64,000 nt of DNA from Streptomyces sp. NRRL S-455 (GTDB lineage: Bacteria > Actinomycetota > Actinomycetes > Streptomycetales > Streptomycetaceae), in contig NZ_JOCT01000006.1 in the NCBI RefSeq assembly GCF_000717875.1, forward strand, positions 62,001-126,000. The letters run 5' to 3'. A program made the position numbers and the translations under genes. This document shows, piece after piece, positions 14,609 through 23,683 of the stretch. The notes beneath the pieces were generated by a model that was not told the origin of the DNA, ran no database searches, and saw only the letters and a list, made by a program, of their open reading frames with translations. Positions within the stretch are counted from its first letter, which is position 1. Each line of letters starts with the position of its first letter.

Positions 14609-16900
14609 TCAGCCGAAACGTCCGCCGTTCCCGTTGCCGCCCCCGTTGTCCTGCCCCCGGAAGAATCCCTCCGGGATGGAGAACGAGGGCGCCGGGAGGG
14701 GCTCGCCGCCCCCGCCGCCGTTGTTGTTGCCGCCGACCAGGCCGCCGATGAAGCCGCCGTTGTCGTTGTCGTCCTCATCGCCGCGGTCGTCGTCGCGGTT
14801 CTTGTCGCGGTCCCGGTTGATGCCGTCGGGGATGTGGACGTCGTTGAACTGCTCGACGGGCTTGCCCTCCAGCGCGCCGGACATCATCACGCGCCAGATC
14901 GGGCCGGGGACCTCACCACCGAAGACCTTGCCGTACGACTGGCCGCCGATCGTGATGCCGGACATCTTCCGCTTGTGCGCCGGGTCGCCGACCCACACCG
15001 CGCCGGCCATGTTCGGCGTGTAGCCCACGAACCAGGCCGCGTAGCGCTCGTCCGTGGTGCCGGTCTTGCCCGCGCTGGGACGGCTGCCGAGGCCCGCCTT
15101 CGACCCCGTGCCGTCCTCGACGACGCCCTTCAGCAGCGTGTTGATCGTGTCGGCCGTCTTCTCGGACATGGCGCGCGAGCAGGTCGACTTCGGCACCTCC
15201 AGGGACTTCTTCCGGTCGCCGACGCGCTGGCTGACCGATTCGATGGCGACCGGCGTGCAGTACATGCCGCGCGAGGCGAAGGTCGCGTACCCGTTCGCCA
15301 TCGTCAGCGGGGACACCTCCTGGGTGCCCAGGGCGATGGACGGCACCTGTGGCATCTTGTCGCCGTCGGCCCGCTCGACGCCCATCTTCTTCGCCATCGT
15401 CGTCACCGGGCAGATGCCGATGTCGCTGATCATCTGGACGTAGTAGGTGTTGACCGACTTGGCGGTCGCTTCCTTCATGTCGTACGGGCCGACCTCGGAG
15501 CTGTTCTCGTTCTCGAGCTTGGCCGGGTTGCCGCTGTCGTTCACCCACCGCTTGCCGTCACAGGCCGAGACCGGGCTCGGGTAGGCCATCTGATAGGGCG
15601 AGGAGTAGACCTTGTTGGCCGGCATGCCGTCCTCGAGGGCCGCGGCGGCCACGATCGGCTTGAACGTCGAACCGGGCTGGTAGCCCATGCCGCCGCCCAT
15701 GTCGTCGTTGACGGACAGGTTGAGCGTCGTCTCGCCGTTCTTGATGTCGACGCCGTACGGACGCGACTGGCCCATGGCGAGGATCTTGCCGGTGCCGGGC
15801 TGGACGATGGTCGCGGCGGTCGCCACCTCGTCGCTCTTGTAGACGTGCTCCTTGATGGACCGCTGTGCCGACTTCTGGGCCTGCGGGTCCAGGGTGGTGC
15901 GCACGGTGAGGCCGCCCTGGTTCCAGACCTTCGCCCGCTCCTCCTTGGTCTTGCCGAAGACCGGGTCGGTCAGGAAGACCTGGCGCACGTAGTCACAGAA
16001 GAAGCCGGCGCCCTTGACCGCCGTGATGCAGCCGTTCTTCGGCTTGCTGACCTTCAGGCCCAGCGGCGCCTTCGTCGCCTCGGCCGCCTGCGCCCGGGAG
16101 ATGTCTCCGACCTCGGCCATGCGCTGCAGCACGATGTTGCGGCGCTTGGTGGCCTCCGCCTCGTCGTTGACCGGGTCGTACCGGCTGGGCGACTGGACGA
16201 TACCGGCCAGGAGGGCCGCCTCCTGGACGTTCAGGTCCTTGGCGGACTTGGAGAAGTAGCGCTGGGCCGCGGCCTCGACGCCGTAGGCCTGCTGACCGAA
16301 GAACGTGATGTTCAGGTAGTTCTCGAGGATCTTCTTCTTCCCGAGCTCCTCCTCGACCTGGATCGCGTACTTGAGCTCGCGGATCTTGCGGCCGATGGTC
16401 TGCTGGGTGGCCTGCGCGACCTTCGTCGGGTCGTCGCCCGCCTCCTCGACGAAGACGTTCTTCACGTACTGCTGCGTCAGGGTCGAGGCGCCCTGGGCGA
16501 CCTCACCGCTGCGTGCGTTCTTGTTGAGGGCGCGCAGGACGCCCTTCAGGTCGACGGCGCCGTGCTGGTAGAAGCGCGAGTCCTCGATCGCGACGATCGC
16601 CTTCTGCATGTACGGCGAGACGTCCTTGAGGGGGACCACCGTGCGGTCGCGCGAGTAGACCGTGGCGATCTTGCCGCCGTCGGCGTCGAGGATGGTGGTG
16701 CGCTGGCTCAGCGGCGGGGTCTTCATGTTGGCCGGGAGCTCGTCGAAGCTCTCGACGGATCCCTTCGCCGCCAGTCCCAGCGCGCCCACCGCGGGCAGCG
16801 CGATGCCGGCCAGCACGGCTCCCGCCAGAACACTGACACCGAGGAACTTGGCGGCCTGCTGCGTGGGTGACAGGCCACCGCCCGAGCGCTTCTTTGGCAT
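14609..16900 (-). CDS. class A penicillin-binding protein (transglycosylase/transpeptidase)
   Basis: A 763-residue bifunctional peptidoglycan synthase. Residues 18-45 form the single membrane anchor. The GT51 domain carries E106 in EDSRFYQHGAVD and the GASTLTQQYVKN segment. The transpeptidase has S411-x-x-K414 (PGSTFKP), the SVN motif (KSVNTYYVQ) and K612-T-G (KTGTTDE). The C-terminal 70 residues are a Gly/Asn/Asp-rich low-complexity tail, extracellular and likely disordered. It is divergent from wblA across a 408-bp intergenic region. It polymerises glycan strands and cross-links them outside the membrane. Confidence 0.97.
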   Translation of the reverse strand: MPKKRSGGGLSPTQQAAKFLGVSVLAGAVLAGIALPAVGALGLAAKGSVESFDELPANMKTPPLSQRTTILDADGGKIATVYSRDRTVVPLKDVSPYMQKAIVAIEDSRFYQHGAVDLKGVLRALNKNARSGEVAQGASTLTQQYVKNVFVEEAGDDPTKVAQATQQTIGRKIRELKYAIQVEEELGKKKILENYLNITFFGQQAYGVEAAAQRYFSKSAKDLNVQEAALLAGIVQSPSRYDPVNDEAEATKRRNIVLQRMAEVGDISRAQAAEATKAPLGLKVSKPKNGCITAVKGAGFFCDYVRQVFLTDPVFGKTKEERAKVWNQGGLTVRTTLDPQAQKSAQRSIKEHVYKSDEVATAATIVQPGTGKILAMGQSRPYGVDIKNGETTLNLSVNDDMGGGMGYQPGSTFKPIVAAAALEDGMPANKVYSSPYQMAYPSPVSACDGKRWVNDSGNPAKLENENSSEVGPYDMKEATAKSVNTYYVQMISDIGICPVTTMAKKMGVERADGDKMPQVPSIALGTQEVSPLTMANGYATFASRGMYCTPVAIESVSQRVGDRKKSLEVPKSTCSRAMSEKTADTINTLLKGVVEDGTGSKAGLGSRPSAGKTGTTDERYAAWFVGYTPNMAGAVWVGDPAHKRKMSGITIGGQSYGKVFGGEVPGPIWRVMMSGALEGKPVEQFNDVHIPDGINRDRDKNRDDDRGDEDDNDNGGFIGGLVGGNNNGGGGGEPLPAPSFSIPEGFFRGQDNGGGNGNGGRFG

Positions 16901-17308
16901 GAGGGCAGCCTACGTTCTCATTCGCCGGACACGCGTATAGGCGTTGGCCTAAGCTGCTCTCAACTGTCACAGCAGTGAGGCCACGTATCAATACGTCCGG
17001 CGACCCCGAATCGTTCTGGGTGTTCCCCAACTTTTTTGTTGGGGTCGTGTCCGAATCCGCCTTGTGTGTCATACGGCGTCCGTTGTGACGTGGCTGAACT
17101 GTCCCGGTTTGCCGGGAAGGTTACGTATGCCGTCAGCTCACTCCCCCGGGTGATCTGCCGCTTACCCATAGTCCGTTCGGGCCATTCAAGATTGGGCCCG
17201 CTGGGGGTGTTGCGCTGTGCCCACCTTCCGTAACGTCCTCAACTGGCAGCGGTGAATATGCCGCTGCCGCCGTGGGGGAGCCTCGATTCGGGAGAGGACG
17301 GCGCCGGT
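16901..17308. promoter_or_regulatory. 408-bp divergent control region between PBP gene and wblA
   Basis: No protein gene is supported here. The region contains a hairpin with a T6 loop (CCCCAAC 17025-17031 with GTTGGGG 17038-17044) and a long leader on the wblA side. Such a long upstream region is in keeping with a developmental regulator, but I cannot place promoters with confidence. Confidence 0.5.
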
Positions 17309-17647
17309 ATGGGCTGGGTAACCGACTGGAGTGCGCAGGCGGCCTGCCGCACTACCGATCCGGATGAACTGTTCGTTCAAGGAGCAGCGCAGAACAGGGC
17401 CAAGGCGGTGTGCACCGGATGCCCGGTGCGGACCGAGTGCCTGGCCGACGCGCTGGACAACCGCGTCGAGTTCGGCGTGTGGGGAGGCATGACGGAGCGG
17501 GAGCGCCGCGCATTGCTGCGCAGGCGACCCACGGTGACCTCCTGGCGCCGGCTGCTGGAGACCGCGCGCTCGGAGTACGAGCGCGGCACGGGAGTCCTGC
17601 CCCTCGACGACGACGCGGTCTACGAGAACTACGCGGCCGTGAGCTGA
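17309..17647 (+). CDS. wblA: WhiB-like iron-sulfur regulator WblA
   Basis: A 112-residue protein starting MGWVTDWSAQAACRTT. The four cluster ligands are C13, C35, C38 and C44 (C-x21-C-x2-C-x5-C), followed by the GVWGG turn (GVWGGMTERERR) and a basic C-terminal tail. ATG 17309 gives the 112-residue length I recall for S. coelicolor WblA; it follows GGAGAGGA by ten bases. WhiB-like proteins bind a [4Fe-4S] cluster and partner with the principal sigma factor. WblA is known as a pleiotropic down-regulator of antibiotic production that is needed for aerial development. The adjacent PBP and ArsA-like genes are its conserved neighbours. Confidence 0.95.
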   Translation: MGWVTDWSAQAACRTTDPDELFVQGAAQNRAKAVCTGCPVRTECLADALDNRVEFGVWGGMTERERRALLRRRPTVTSWRRLLETARSEYERGTGVLPLDDDAVYENYAAVS

Positions 17648-17679
17648 GGGGTTCCCTCCCGGAGCCGCTCCGCGGTCTG

Positions 17680-17698
17680 AGGGCCCTTGGTGGGCCCT
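17680..17698. terminator. short hairpin between wblA and ArsA-like gene
   Basis: A 7-bp stem (AGGGCCC 17680-17686 with GGGCCCT 17692-17698) has a five-base loop. It lies in the 71-bp gap of a convergent pair and is the only terminator-like structure there, but it is short. Confidence 0.5.
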
Positions 17699-17718
17699 TC
17701 ACCATCGCCGGGCTGCCC

Positions 17719-19143
17719 TCAGGCACTCGCCTCGGGCAGGCCGGGGTCTTCGGCGGGGCCGGGAAGCTCGCGCTCGTTGGCCGCGAGCCGGTCGCCGATG
17801 TCGCGTAGTCCCGTGAGGTCGTGCACGTCGCCGGGCAGTGCGGCCACTTCCGTCACGGCCACCTCGGGGTGGAGTGCGGTGAAGCGGTCACGCGTGCGCT
17901 GCTCACGGGAGAGCAACTGCATACGTTCGGCGTGCAGCCTCAACAGGCCTGCGGTGAGCTGGTCGACGGACCGCTCGGTGTCCGCGGTGGCCGCGGTGTC
18001 TGCGGTGCCCTCGACGGGGTCGGCGTCCTCGGCGGGGGAGCCGTCCTCGGAAGCCGGGGCAGAGGCACGATCTGGAGTCTTGGACGTGGGAGAGTCTGAA
18101 CCGCCGTATGTGTCGGGGGAGTTACGAAGTCCTTCTTTCCCGCCCTCCTGATCCACAATGCCGGGCTCTTCAAGATTTTCCGCGGCGGCGAGCGCCCGCT
18201 CGGCCGACAGGCCTTCGGCGCCGCTGCCATGGACCCGGTTGAGCACCAGCCCGGCGAGCGGCATGTCCTCCGCGGCCAGGCGCTCCACGAAGTAGGCGGC
18301 CTCACGCAGCGCGTCCCGCTCCGGGGCCGCGACCACGAGGAACGCCGTGCCGGGCGCCTGGAGCAGCTTGTACGTCGCGTCCGCCCGCGTGCGGAAACCG
18401 CCGAAGGTGGTGTCCATCGCGGACACGAACGTCTGGACGTCCTTGAGGAGCTGACCGCCGAGCAGCTTGCCGAGGGTGCCGGTCATCATCGACATCCCGA
18501 CGTTCAGGAACTTCATCCCGGCCCGGCCGCCCAGCTTCGCCGGTGCGGTCAGCAGGCGGATCAGCCGGCCGTCCAGGAACGACCCGAGCCGCTTGGGCGC
18601 GTCCAGGAAGTCCAGCGCGGAACGGGACGGAGGGGTGTCGACGACGATCAGGTCCCACTCGTCCCTGGCCCGCAACTGCCCGAGCTTCTCCATCGCCATG
18701 TACTCCTGCGTGCCCGCGAAGCCCGCCGAGAGCGACTGGTAGAAGGGGTTGCCCAGAATGGCGGCCGCCCGCTCGCCGTCCGCGTGCGCCTCGACGATCT
18801 CGTCGAAGGTGCGCTTCATGTCGAGCATCATCGCGTGCAGCTCGCCGCCCGCCGAGTCGTCGATTCCCTTCACCCGGCGCGGGGTGTTGTCGAGGGAGTC
18901 GATGCCCATGGACTGGGCGAGCCGGCGGGCCGGGTCGATGGTGAGGACCACGACCTTGCGGCCCCGCTCGGCCGCGCGCAGGCCCAGAGCCGCCGCCGTC
19001 GTGGTCTTGCCGACGCCGCCCGAGCCGCAGCAGACCACGATCCTGGTCCGTGGGTCCGCCAGCAGCGGATCGACGTCGAGCAGACGCGATGGGGCCAGAT
19101 GGCGGGCCGGGTCGTGGGTGTGGGCCGGGTCCGGACGACTCAT
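17719..19143 (-). CDS. ArsA/GET3-like P-loop ATPase, second of a tandem pair
   Basis: A 474-residue ATPase with the deviant Walker A GSGGVGKTTTAAAL near residue 45, VLTIDPARRLAQSMG as switch I, and VVDTPPSRSALDFLD as switch II. The C-terminal third (about 320-474) is acidic, Ser/Pro/Asp-rich and probably disordered, ending in a helical segment. ATG 19143 gives the conserved-looking N terminus. The arsenite Cys triad of ArsA is not evident, so arsenic transport is unlikely; paired genes of this type next to wblA are conserved in actinobacteria and their role is unknown. It lies 70 bp downstream of its partner, probably in one transcript. Confidence 0.9.
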   Translation of the reverse strand: MSRPDPAHTHDPARHLAPSRLLDVDPLLADPRTRIVVCCGSGGVGKTTTAAALGLRAAERGRKVVVLTIDPARRLAQSMGIDSLDNTPRRVKGIDDSAGGELHAMMLDMKRTFDEIVEAHADGERAAAILGNPFYQSLSAGFAGTQEYMAMEKLGQLRARDEWDLIVVDTPPSRSALDFLDAPKRLGSFLDGRLIRLLTAPAKLGGRAGMKFLNVGMSMMTGTLGKLLGGQLLKDVQTFVSAMDTTFGGFRTRADATYKLLQAPGTAFLVVAAPERDALREAAYFVERLAAEDMPLAGLVLNRVHGSGAEGLSAERALAAAENLEEPGIVDQEGGKEGLRNSPDTYGGSDSPTSKTPDRASAPASEDGSPAEDADPVEGTADTAATADTERSVDQLTAGLLRLHAERMQLLSREQRTRDRFTALHPEVAVTEVAALPGDVHDLTGLRDIGDRLAANERELPGPAEDPGLPEASA

Positions 19144-19213
19144 GACATCCCCTGCTTCCGACTCATGACGGGCCTTGTCTGCGTGCGGTGCCGTGGCCCA
19201 CGGCGTGCCCGGC

Positions 19214-20191
19214 TCACGACACGCCCTGCTCGCGCAGCTCACGGGCCAGTTCGTACAGCCCCGCCAGGTCCATGCCCTCGGCGAACAGCGGCAGTTCGTG
19301 CAGCGGCAGGCCCAGCTCGGTGAGGACCGCGCGCTGCTCGTGCTCCAGCATGTACCGCTCGGCGTACTCCTCGGCCTGGGTGAGCAGCGGGTCCACCAGC
19401 CGCTCGGCGTGCCCGCCGCGCCGTGCCCCGCCGAGCCCGGCGGACGACAGCGACTTCGCAACCGTGGAACGCGGGACCGTCCGTACGAGTTCCAGGTCGG
19501 CCGCGTCCAACACCTCCGGCCGCACCATGTTCACGATGATCCGCCCCACCGGCAGCCGGGCCGAGCGCAGCTCGGCGATGCCGTCCACGGTCTCCTGGAC
19601 GGGCATCTCCTCCAGCAGCGTCACCAGGTGCACGGCCGTCTCCGGCGACTTGAGCACCCGCATCACGGCCTGGGCCTGATTGTGTATCGGGCCGATCTTG
19701 GCGAGACCGGCGACCTCGTCGTTGACGTTCAGGAAGCGTGTGATGCGCCCGGTGGGCGGGGCGTCCATGACGACGTAGTCGTACGTGAACCGCCCGCTGC
19801 GCTCCTTGCGCCGCACCGCCTCGCACGCCTTGCCGGTGAGGAGCACGTCCCTCAGGCCGGGCGCGATGGTGGTGGCGAAGTCGATCGCGCCGAGTTTCTT
19901 CAGGGCCCGTCCGGCGCTCCCCAGCTTGTAGAACATCTGGAGATAGTCCAGAAGGGCCAGTTCGGGATCGATGGCGAGGGCGTACACCTCCCCGCCCCCA
20001 GGAGCGACGGCGATCTTCCGCTCCTCATAAGGCAGCGCTTCCGTTTCGAAGAGCTGCGCGATGCCCTGGCGGCCCTCGACCTCGACGAGAAGCGTCCGCT
20101 TCCCCTCCGTGGCGAGGGCCAGCGCTAGGGCGGCGGCCACCGTGGTCTTACCGGTACCGCCCTTGCCGCTGACGACCTGGAGCCTGCTCAC
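19214..20191 (-). CDS. ArsA/GET3-like P-loop ATPase, first of a tandem pair
   Basis: A 325-residue ATPase from GTG 20191 with Walker A VSGKGGTGKTTVAAALAL at the N terminus, LLVEVEGRQGIAQLF and the YDYVVMDAPPTGRITRFL switch II segment. It differs from its partner in having KGGTGKT rather than GGVGKT and in lacking the acidic tail. Get3/ArsA proteins work as homodimers; this tandem pair may form a heterodimer. Partner proteins are not encoded nearby, apart from WblA. Confidence 0.9.
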   Translation of the reverse strand: MSRLQVVSGKGGTGKTTVAAALALALATEGKRTLLVEVEGRQGIAQLFETEALPYEERKIAVAPGGGEVYALAIDPELALLDYLQMFYKLGSAGRALKKLGAIDFATTIAPGLRDVLLTGKACEAVRRKERSGRFTYDYVVMDAPPTGRITRFLNVNDEVAGLAKIGPIHNQAQAVMRVLKSPETAVHLVTLLEEMPVQETVDGIAELRSARLPVGRIIVNMVRPEVLDAADLELVRTVPRSTVAKSLSSAGLGGARRGGHAERLVDPLLTQAEEYAERYMLEHEQRAVLTELGLPLHELPLFAEGMDLAGLYELARELREQGVS

Positions 20192-20319
20192 GTATTCGAG
20201 CCTAACCAGTTCGCGCCCGGGCTACGCGGGAGGCTGTGGACAACCGGGGCCGCGGCCGTCCCGCGGCCGGGCCGTGGTCGGCCGTGAGGCCCCCTGCGGC
20301 AGGGGCTAGAGTCGGCCAC

Positions 20320-20478
20320 ATGACCAAGTGGGAATACGCAACCGTGCCGCTGCTCGTCCACGCCACGAAGCAGATTCTGGACACCTGGGGCGAGGACGGC
20401 TGGGAGCTCGTCCAGGTCGTGCCCGGGCCGAACAACCCCGAGCAGCTCGTGGCCTACCTGAAGCGGGAGAAGCAGTAA
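20320..20478 (+). CDS. DUF4177 small protein
   Basis: A 52-residue protein (MTKWEYATVPLLVHATKQIL, then DTWGEDGWELVQVV) with the WE-Y and GW-E-L pattern of DUF4177. It is a compact beta-alpha-beta fold of unknown function. ATG 20320 is chosen over an upstream in-frame ATG because the extension is not protein-like. Its TAA shares one base with the ATG of the RidA gene (TAATG), so the two are coupled. Confidence 0.9.
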   Translation: MTKWEYATVPLLVHATKQILDTWGEDGWELVQVVPGPNNPEQLVAYLKREKQ

Positions 20479-20939
20479 TGGGCGCCGTCGAGGCGAAGCT
20501 GGCCGAGCTCGGCCTGGCCCTGCCCGACGTGGTTCCGCCGCTCGCGGCGTACCAGCCGGCCGTGCAGTCCGGCCCGTACGTGTACACCGCCGGCCAGCTC
20601 CCGATGGTGGAGGGCAAGCTTCCGGTCACCGGCAAGGTCGGTGCGGAGGTCACCCCGGAGGAGGCCAAGGAGCTGGCGCGTACCTGCGCGCTGAACGCCC
20701 TGGCCGCCGTCAAGTCCGTCGCCGGTGACCTGGACCGCGTCGCGCGCGTGGTGAAGGTCGTCGGCTTCGTGGCGTCGGCCTCCGACTTCACGGGCCAGGC
20801 CGCGGTGCTGAACGGCGCGAGCGAGCTGCTCGGCGAGGTCCTCGGCGACAAGGGCGTGCACGCGCGCAGCGCGGTGGGCGTGGCGGTGCTTCCGCTGGAC
20901 GCGCCGGTGGAGGTCGAGATCCAGGTGGAGCTCGCGTAG
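20478..20939 (+). CDS. RidA-family (YjgF/YER057c/UK114) protein
   Basis: A 153-residue protein of the RidA superfamily, with the PYVYTAGQLP strand, the ALNALAAVKSVAGDLDRV helix and the FVASASDF/VLNGASELL segments. Canonical RidA deaminates enamine/imine intermediates with a conserved Arg in the R-(S/T)-x-V region; here that region reads HARSAVGVAVLPLDAPVE, so the Arg is kept. It is coupled to the DUF4177 gene. The longer form (about 153 against 130 residues) belongs to a subgroup with unproven activity. Confidence 0.9.
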   Translation: MGAVEAKLAELGLALPDVVPPLAAYQPAVQSGPYVYTAGQLPMVEGKLPVTGKVGAEVTPEEAKELARTCALNALAAVKSVAGDLDRVARVVKVVGFVASASDFTGQAAVLNGASELLGEVLGDKGVHARSAVGVAVLPLDAPVEVEIQVELA

Positions 20940-21020
20940 CACCCTCCCGGCGGCCCGAACTGCGGGATCCGTCCCGGGGGCCACTCGAACATCCGCCCGG
21001 CACCAGATAGCCTCGCGCCC

Positions 21021-21899
21021 ATGGCGAACGGTCAGTGGTACCCCCCGGAGTGGCCGGACCGCATCCGCGCACTCGCGGCCGGGACGCTCACCCCGGTCAC
21101 CCCGAAGCGCGCGGCCACCGTCATGCTCCTGAAGGACACCGGCAGCGGCCCCGCCGTCCACATGCTGCGCAGACGCGCCTCCATGGCCTTCGCCGGAGGC
21201 GCGTACGCCTATCCGGGCGGCGGCGTCGACCCCCGGGACGACGACCACCACGTCCGCTGGGCGGGTCCCACGCGCGTGTGGTGGGCGGACCGGCTCGGCG
21301 TGGACCAGACGGCCGCCCAGGCGATCGTCTGCGCGGCCGTACGGGAGACGTACGAGGAGGCGGGCGTACTGCTCGCCGGCGAGACACCCGACTCGGTCGT
21401 CGGCGACACCACCGGCGCGGACTGGGAGGCCGACCGTGCCGCCCTGGTCGCCCGGGACCTGTCCTTCGCCGAGTTCCTGGACCGCCGCGGCCTGGTCCTG
21501 CGCTCCGACCTGCTCGGCGCCTGGACCCGCTGGATCACCCCGGAGTTCGAGGCCCGCCGCTACGACACCTGGTTCTTCGTGGCCGCGCTCCCCGAGGGGC
21601 AGCGCACCCGCAACGCCTCCACGGAGGCGGACCGCACGGTGTGGACCGCCCCGGGCGAGGCCGCGGCCGGGTACGACAAGGGCGAGCTGCTGATGATGCC
21701 GCCGACCATCGCGACCCTGCGCCAGCTGACCGCGTACGGCAGCGCCGCCCAGGCGCTCGCGGACGCCCCGGGGCGTGACCTCACGCCCGTGCTGGCCACC
21801 GCCCGCCTGGTGGACGGCGACATCGTGCTCTCCTGGCCGGGCCACGACGAGTTCACCAAGCACATCCCGACCGCCCCGACCGGTGGAGCCCCCGCATGA
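21021..21899 (+). CDS. NUDIX hydrolase with split Nudix box
   Basis: A 292-residue protein. The Nudix signature is recognisable as YPGGGVD and, about 45 residues later, AAVRETYEEAGVLL; the spacing between the Gly and the REx2EE part is enlarged by an insert (about residues 75-105). The N terminus has PKRAATVMLLKD and the LRRRASMAFAGGAYAYPGG strand typical of CoA/NADH-type NUDIX enzymes. It would cleave a nucleoside diphosphate linked to another moiety; the substrate is unknown. The stop overlaps the next start by four bases. Confidence 0.88.
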   Translation: MANGQWYPPEWPDRIRALAAGTLTPVTPKRAATVMLLKDTGSGPAVHMLRRRASMAFAGGAYAYPGGGVDPRDDDHHVRWAGPTRVWWADRLGVDQTAAQAIVCAAVRETYEEAGVLLAGETPDSVVGDTTGADWEADRAALVARDLSFAEFLDRRGLVLRSDLLGAWTRWITPEFEARRYDTWFFVAALPEGQRTRNASTEADRTVWTAPGEAAAGYDKGELLMMPPTIATLRQLTAYGSAAQALADAPGRDLTPVLATARLVDGDIVLSWPGHDEFTKHIPTAPTGGAPA

Positions 21900-22726
21900 C
21901 GGACGCAAGCGCCCTTCCCGGCCAGCCCCGTGGCGAGGTCCTCTCGGGTCCCGCCACCGAGCGGGCCGTCAACGTCCTTGCGCCCAACCCGTCGGCGATG
22001 ACCCTGGACGGCACCAACACCTGGATCCTGGCCGAGCCGGACTCGGACCTGGCCGTCGTGGTCGACCCGGGCCCGCTGGACGACGGGCACCTGCGCCGTG
22101 TCGTCGCCACGGCCGAGCAGGCCGGCAGGCGGGTCGCCCTGACCCTGCTGACCCACGGCCACCCCGACCACGCGGCGGGGGCCGCCCGCTTCGCCGAACT
22201 GACCGGCACACGCGTGCGTGCCCTCGACCCGGCACTGCGGCTGGGCGACGAGGGCCTGGCCGCCGGGGACGTCATCACCACCGGGGGCTTGGAGCTGAGG
22301 GTCGTACCGACACCCGGCCACACATCCGACTCCCTCTCCTTCCACCTCCCGGCGGACCGGGCGGTCCTGACCGGCGACACGATCCTCGGCCGCGGCACGA
22401 CGGTCGTGGCCCACCCCGACGGCCGTCTCGGCGACTACCTGGACACGCTGCGGCGCCTGCGCTCCCTCACGGTCGACGACGGCGTCCACACGGTGCTCCC
22501 GGGCCATGGCCCGGTCCTGGAGGACGCCCAGGGCGCCGTCGAGTACTACCTCGCCCACCGCGCCCACCGCCTGGCCCAGGTGGAGACGGCCGTCGAGGAC
22601 GGCTACCGCACGCCCGCCGCCGTCGTGTCCCACGTCTACGCCGACGTGGACCGCTCCCTGTGGCCGGCGGCGGAGCTGTCGGTCCGGGCGCAGCTGGACT
22701 ATCTGGAGGAGCACGGGCTCATCTGA
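21896..22726 (+). CDS. MBL-fold metallo-hydrolase (LACTB2-like)
   Basis: A 276-residue metallo-beta-lactamase-fold enzyme. Zinc ligands are in THGHPDHAAG, the PTPGHTSDS segment, LTGDTILG and LPGHGP. The TLDGTNTWIL start of the domain and the C-terminal winged-helix-like part (YRTPAAVVSHVYADVDRSLW) match the LACTB2/ribonuclease-like subfamily. The ATGA overlap couples it to the NUDIX gene. The C-terminal domain hints at a nucleic-acid or CoA-thioester substrate, but this is not proven. Confidence 0.9.
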   Translation: MTDASALPGQPRGEVLSGPATERAVNVLAPNPSAMTLDGTNTWILAEPDSDLAVVVDPGPLDDGHLRRVVATAEQAGRRVALTLLTHGHPDHAAGAARFAELTGTRVRALDPALRLGDEGLAAGDVITTGGLELRVVPTPGHTSDSLSFHLPADRAVLTGDTILGRGTTVVAHPDGRLGDYLDTLRRLRSLTVDDGVHTVLPGHGPVLEDAQGAVEYYLAHRAHRLAQVETAVEDGYRTPAAVVSHVYADVDRSLWPAAELSVRAQLDYLEEHGLI

Positions 22727-22744
22727 CCGTGTCCGGGTACGACG

Positions 22745-22777
22745 TCGGGCCCCGTCTCGTGAGGAGACGGGGCCCGA
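22745..22777. terminator. 14-bp stem terminator between MBL gene and crp
   Basis: A perfect 14-bp stem (22745-22758 with 22764-22777) has a five-base loop. It is shared by the convergent MBL-hydrolase and crp genes. Confidence 0.9.
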
Positions 22778-22802
22778 TGACGTGCGGCGGGGTGTGCGCG
22801 CC

Positions 22803-23477
22803 TCAGCGGGAGCGCTTGGCGAGGCGTTCGACGTCCAGGAGGATCACCGCGCGGGCCTCCAGGCGCAGCCAGCCGCGCTGGGCGAAGTCCGCCAGGGCCT
22901 TGTTGACCGTCTCACGAGACGCGCCGACCAGCTGGGCCAGCTCCTCCTGCGTGAGGTCGTGGACGACGTGGATGCCCTCCTCGGACTGCACGCCGAAGCG
23001 GCGGGAGAGGTCCAGCAGAGCGCGGGCGACGCGGCCCGGGACGTCCGAGAAGACGAGGTCGGACATCGCGTCGTTGGTCTTGCGCAGGCGGCGCGCGACG
23101 GCACGCAGGAGCGCCGTGGCCACCTCGGGACGGGCGCTCAGCCAGGGCTGGAGGTCGCCGTGGCCGAGGCCGAGCAGCTTGACCTCGGTCAGTGCGGTGG
23201 CGGTCGCGGTGCGCGGGCCCGGGTCGAACAGCGACAGCTCGCCGATGAGCTCGCTGGGGCCGACCACGGCCAGCATGTTCTCGCGGCCGTCGGGGGACGT
23301 GCGGTGGAGCTTGACCTTGCCCTCGGTGACCACGTACAGGCGGTCGCCGGGGTCGCCCTCATGGAACAGTGAGTCGCCGCGGGCCAGGGTCACCTCACTC
23401 ATGGAGGCGCGGAGCTCCGCGGCCTGCTCGTCGTCGAGCGCCGCGAAGAGCGGATTGCGCCGCAGAACGTCGTCCAC
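22803..23477 (-). CDS. crp: cAMP receptor protein Crp
   Basis: A 224-residue regulator: cyclic-nucleotide-binding beta-roll (about 1-120, with FHEGDPGDRLYVV, GELSLFDPGPRTATA as phosphate-binding cassette), a long dimer helix, and a winged helix with LTQEELAQLVGASRETVNKA (about 175-195). GTG 23477 after AAGGAGAAAACTC gives the 224 residues I recall for S. coelicolor Crp; upstream in-frame codons are leader. Crp in Streptomyces controls germination, development and antibiotic gene expression. A GTG-N6-GNCAC site lies 90-103 bp upstream of its start, which suggests autoregulation. Confidence 0.97.
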   Translation of the reverse strand: MDDVLRRNPLFAALDDEQAAELRASMSEVTLARGDSLFHEGDPGDRLYVVTEGKVKLHRTSPDGRENMLAVVGPSELIGELSLFDPGPRTATATALTEVKLLGLGHGDLQPWLSARPEVATALLRAVARRLRKTNDAMSDLVFSDVPGRVARALLDLSRRFGVQSEEGIHVVHDLTQEELAQLVGASRETVNKALADFAQRGWLRLEARAVILLDVERLAKRSR

Positions 23478-23566
23478 GAGTTTTCTCCTTGTCGACCTGC
23501 TCAGGGGAGCTTGCTCCCCCGCGTACCAAGGCACCGTGGTGCCCATTTTGCCGGACGGTCCAAACA

Positions 23567-23580
23567 GTGTGATCTGTCAC
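23567..23580. promoter_or_regulatory. Crp-type operator in the crp-nth intergenic region
   Basis: GTGTGATCTGTCAC matches GTG-N6-GNCAC, the Streptomyces Crp consensus as I recall it, at every fixed position. It lies between the divergent crp and nth genes, 90-103 bp from the crp start, so either gene could be controlled by it. Confidence 0.75.
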
Positions 23581-23683
23581 AAGGATGCCGCACACATGTC
23601 CCGGGGTACGCGGCAGGGGTCCAATTGGGCGCCGATCTTCAGGGGCCGGGGCGGATGTCGGAGCCTGGGCTTAGGCTGGCCGG

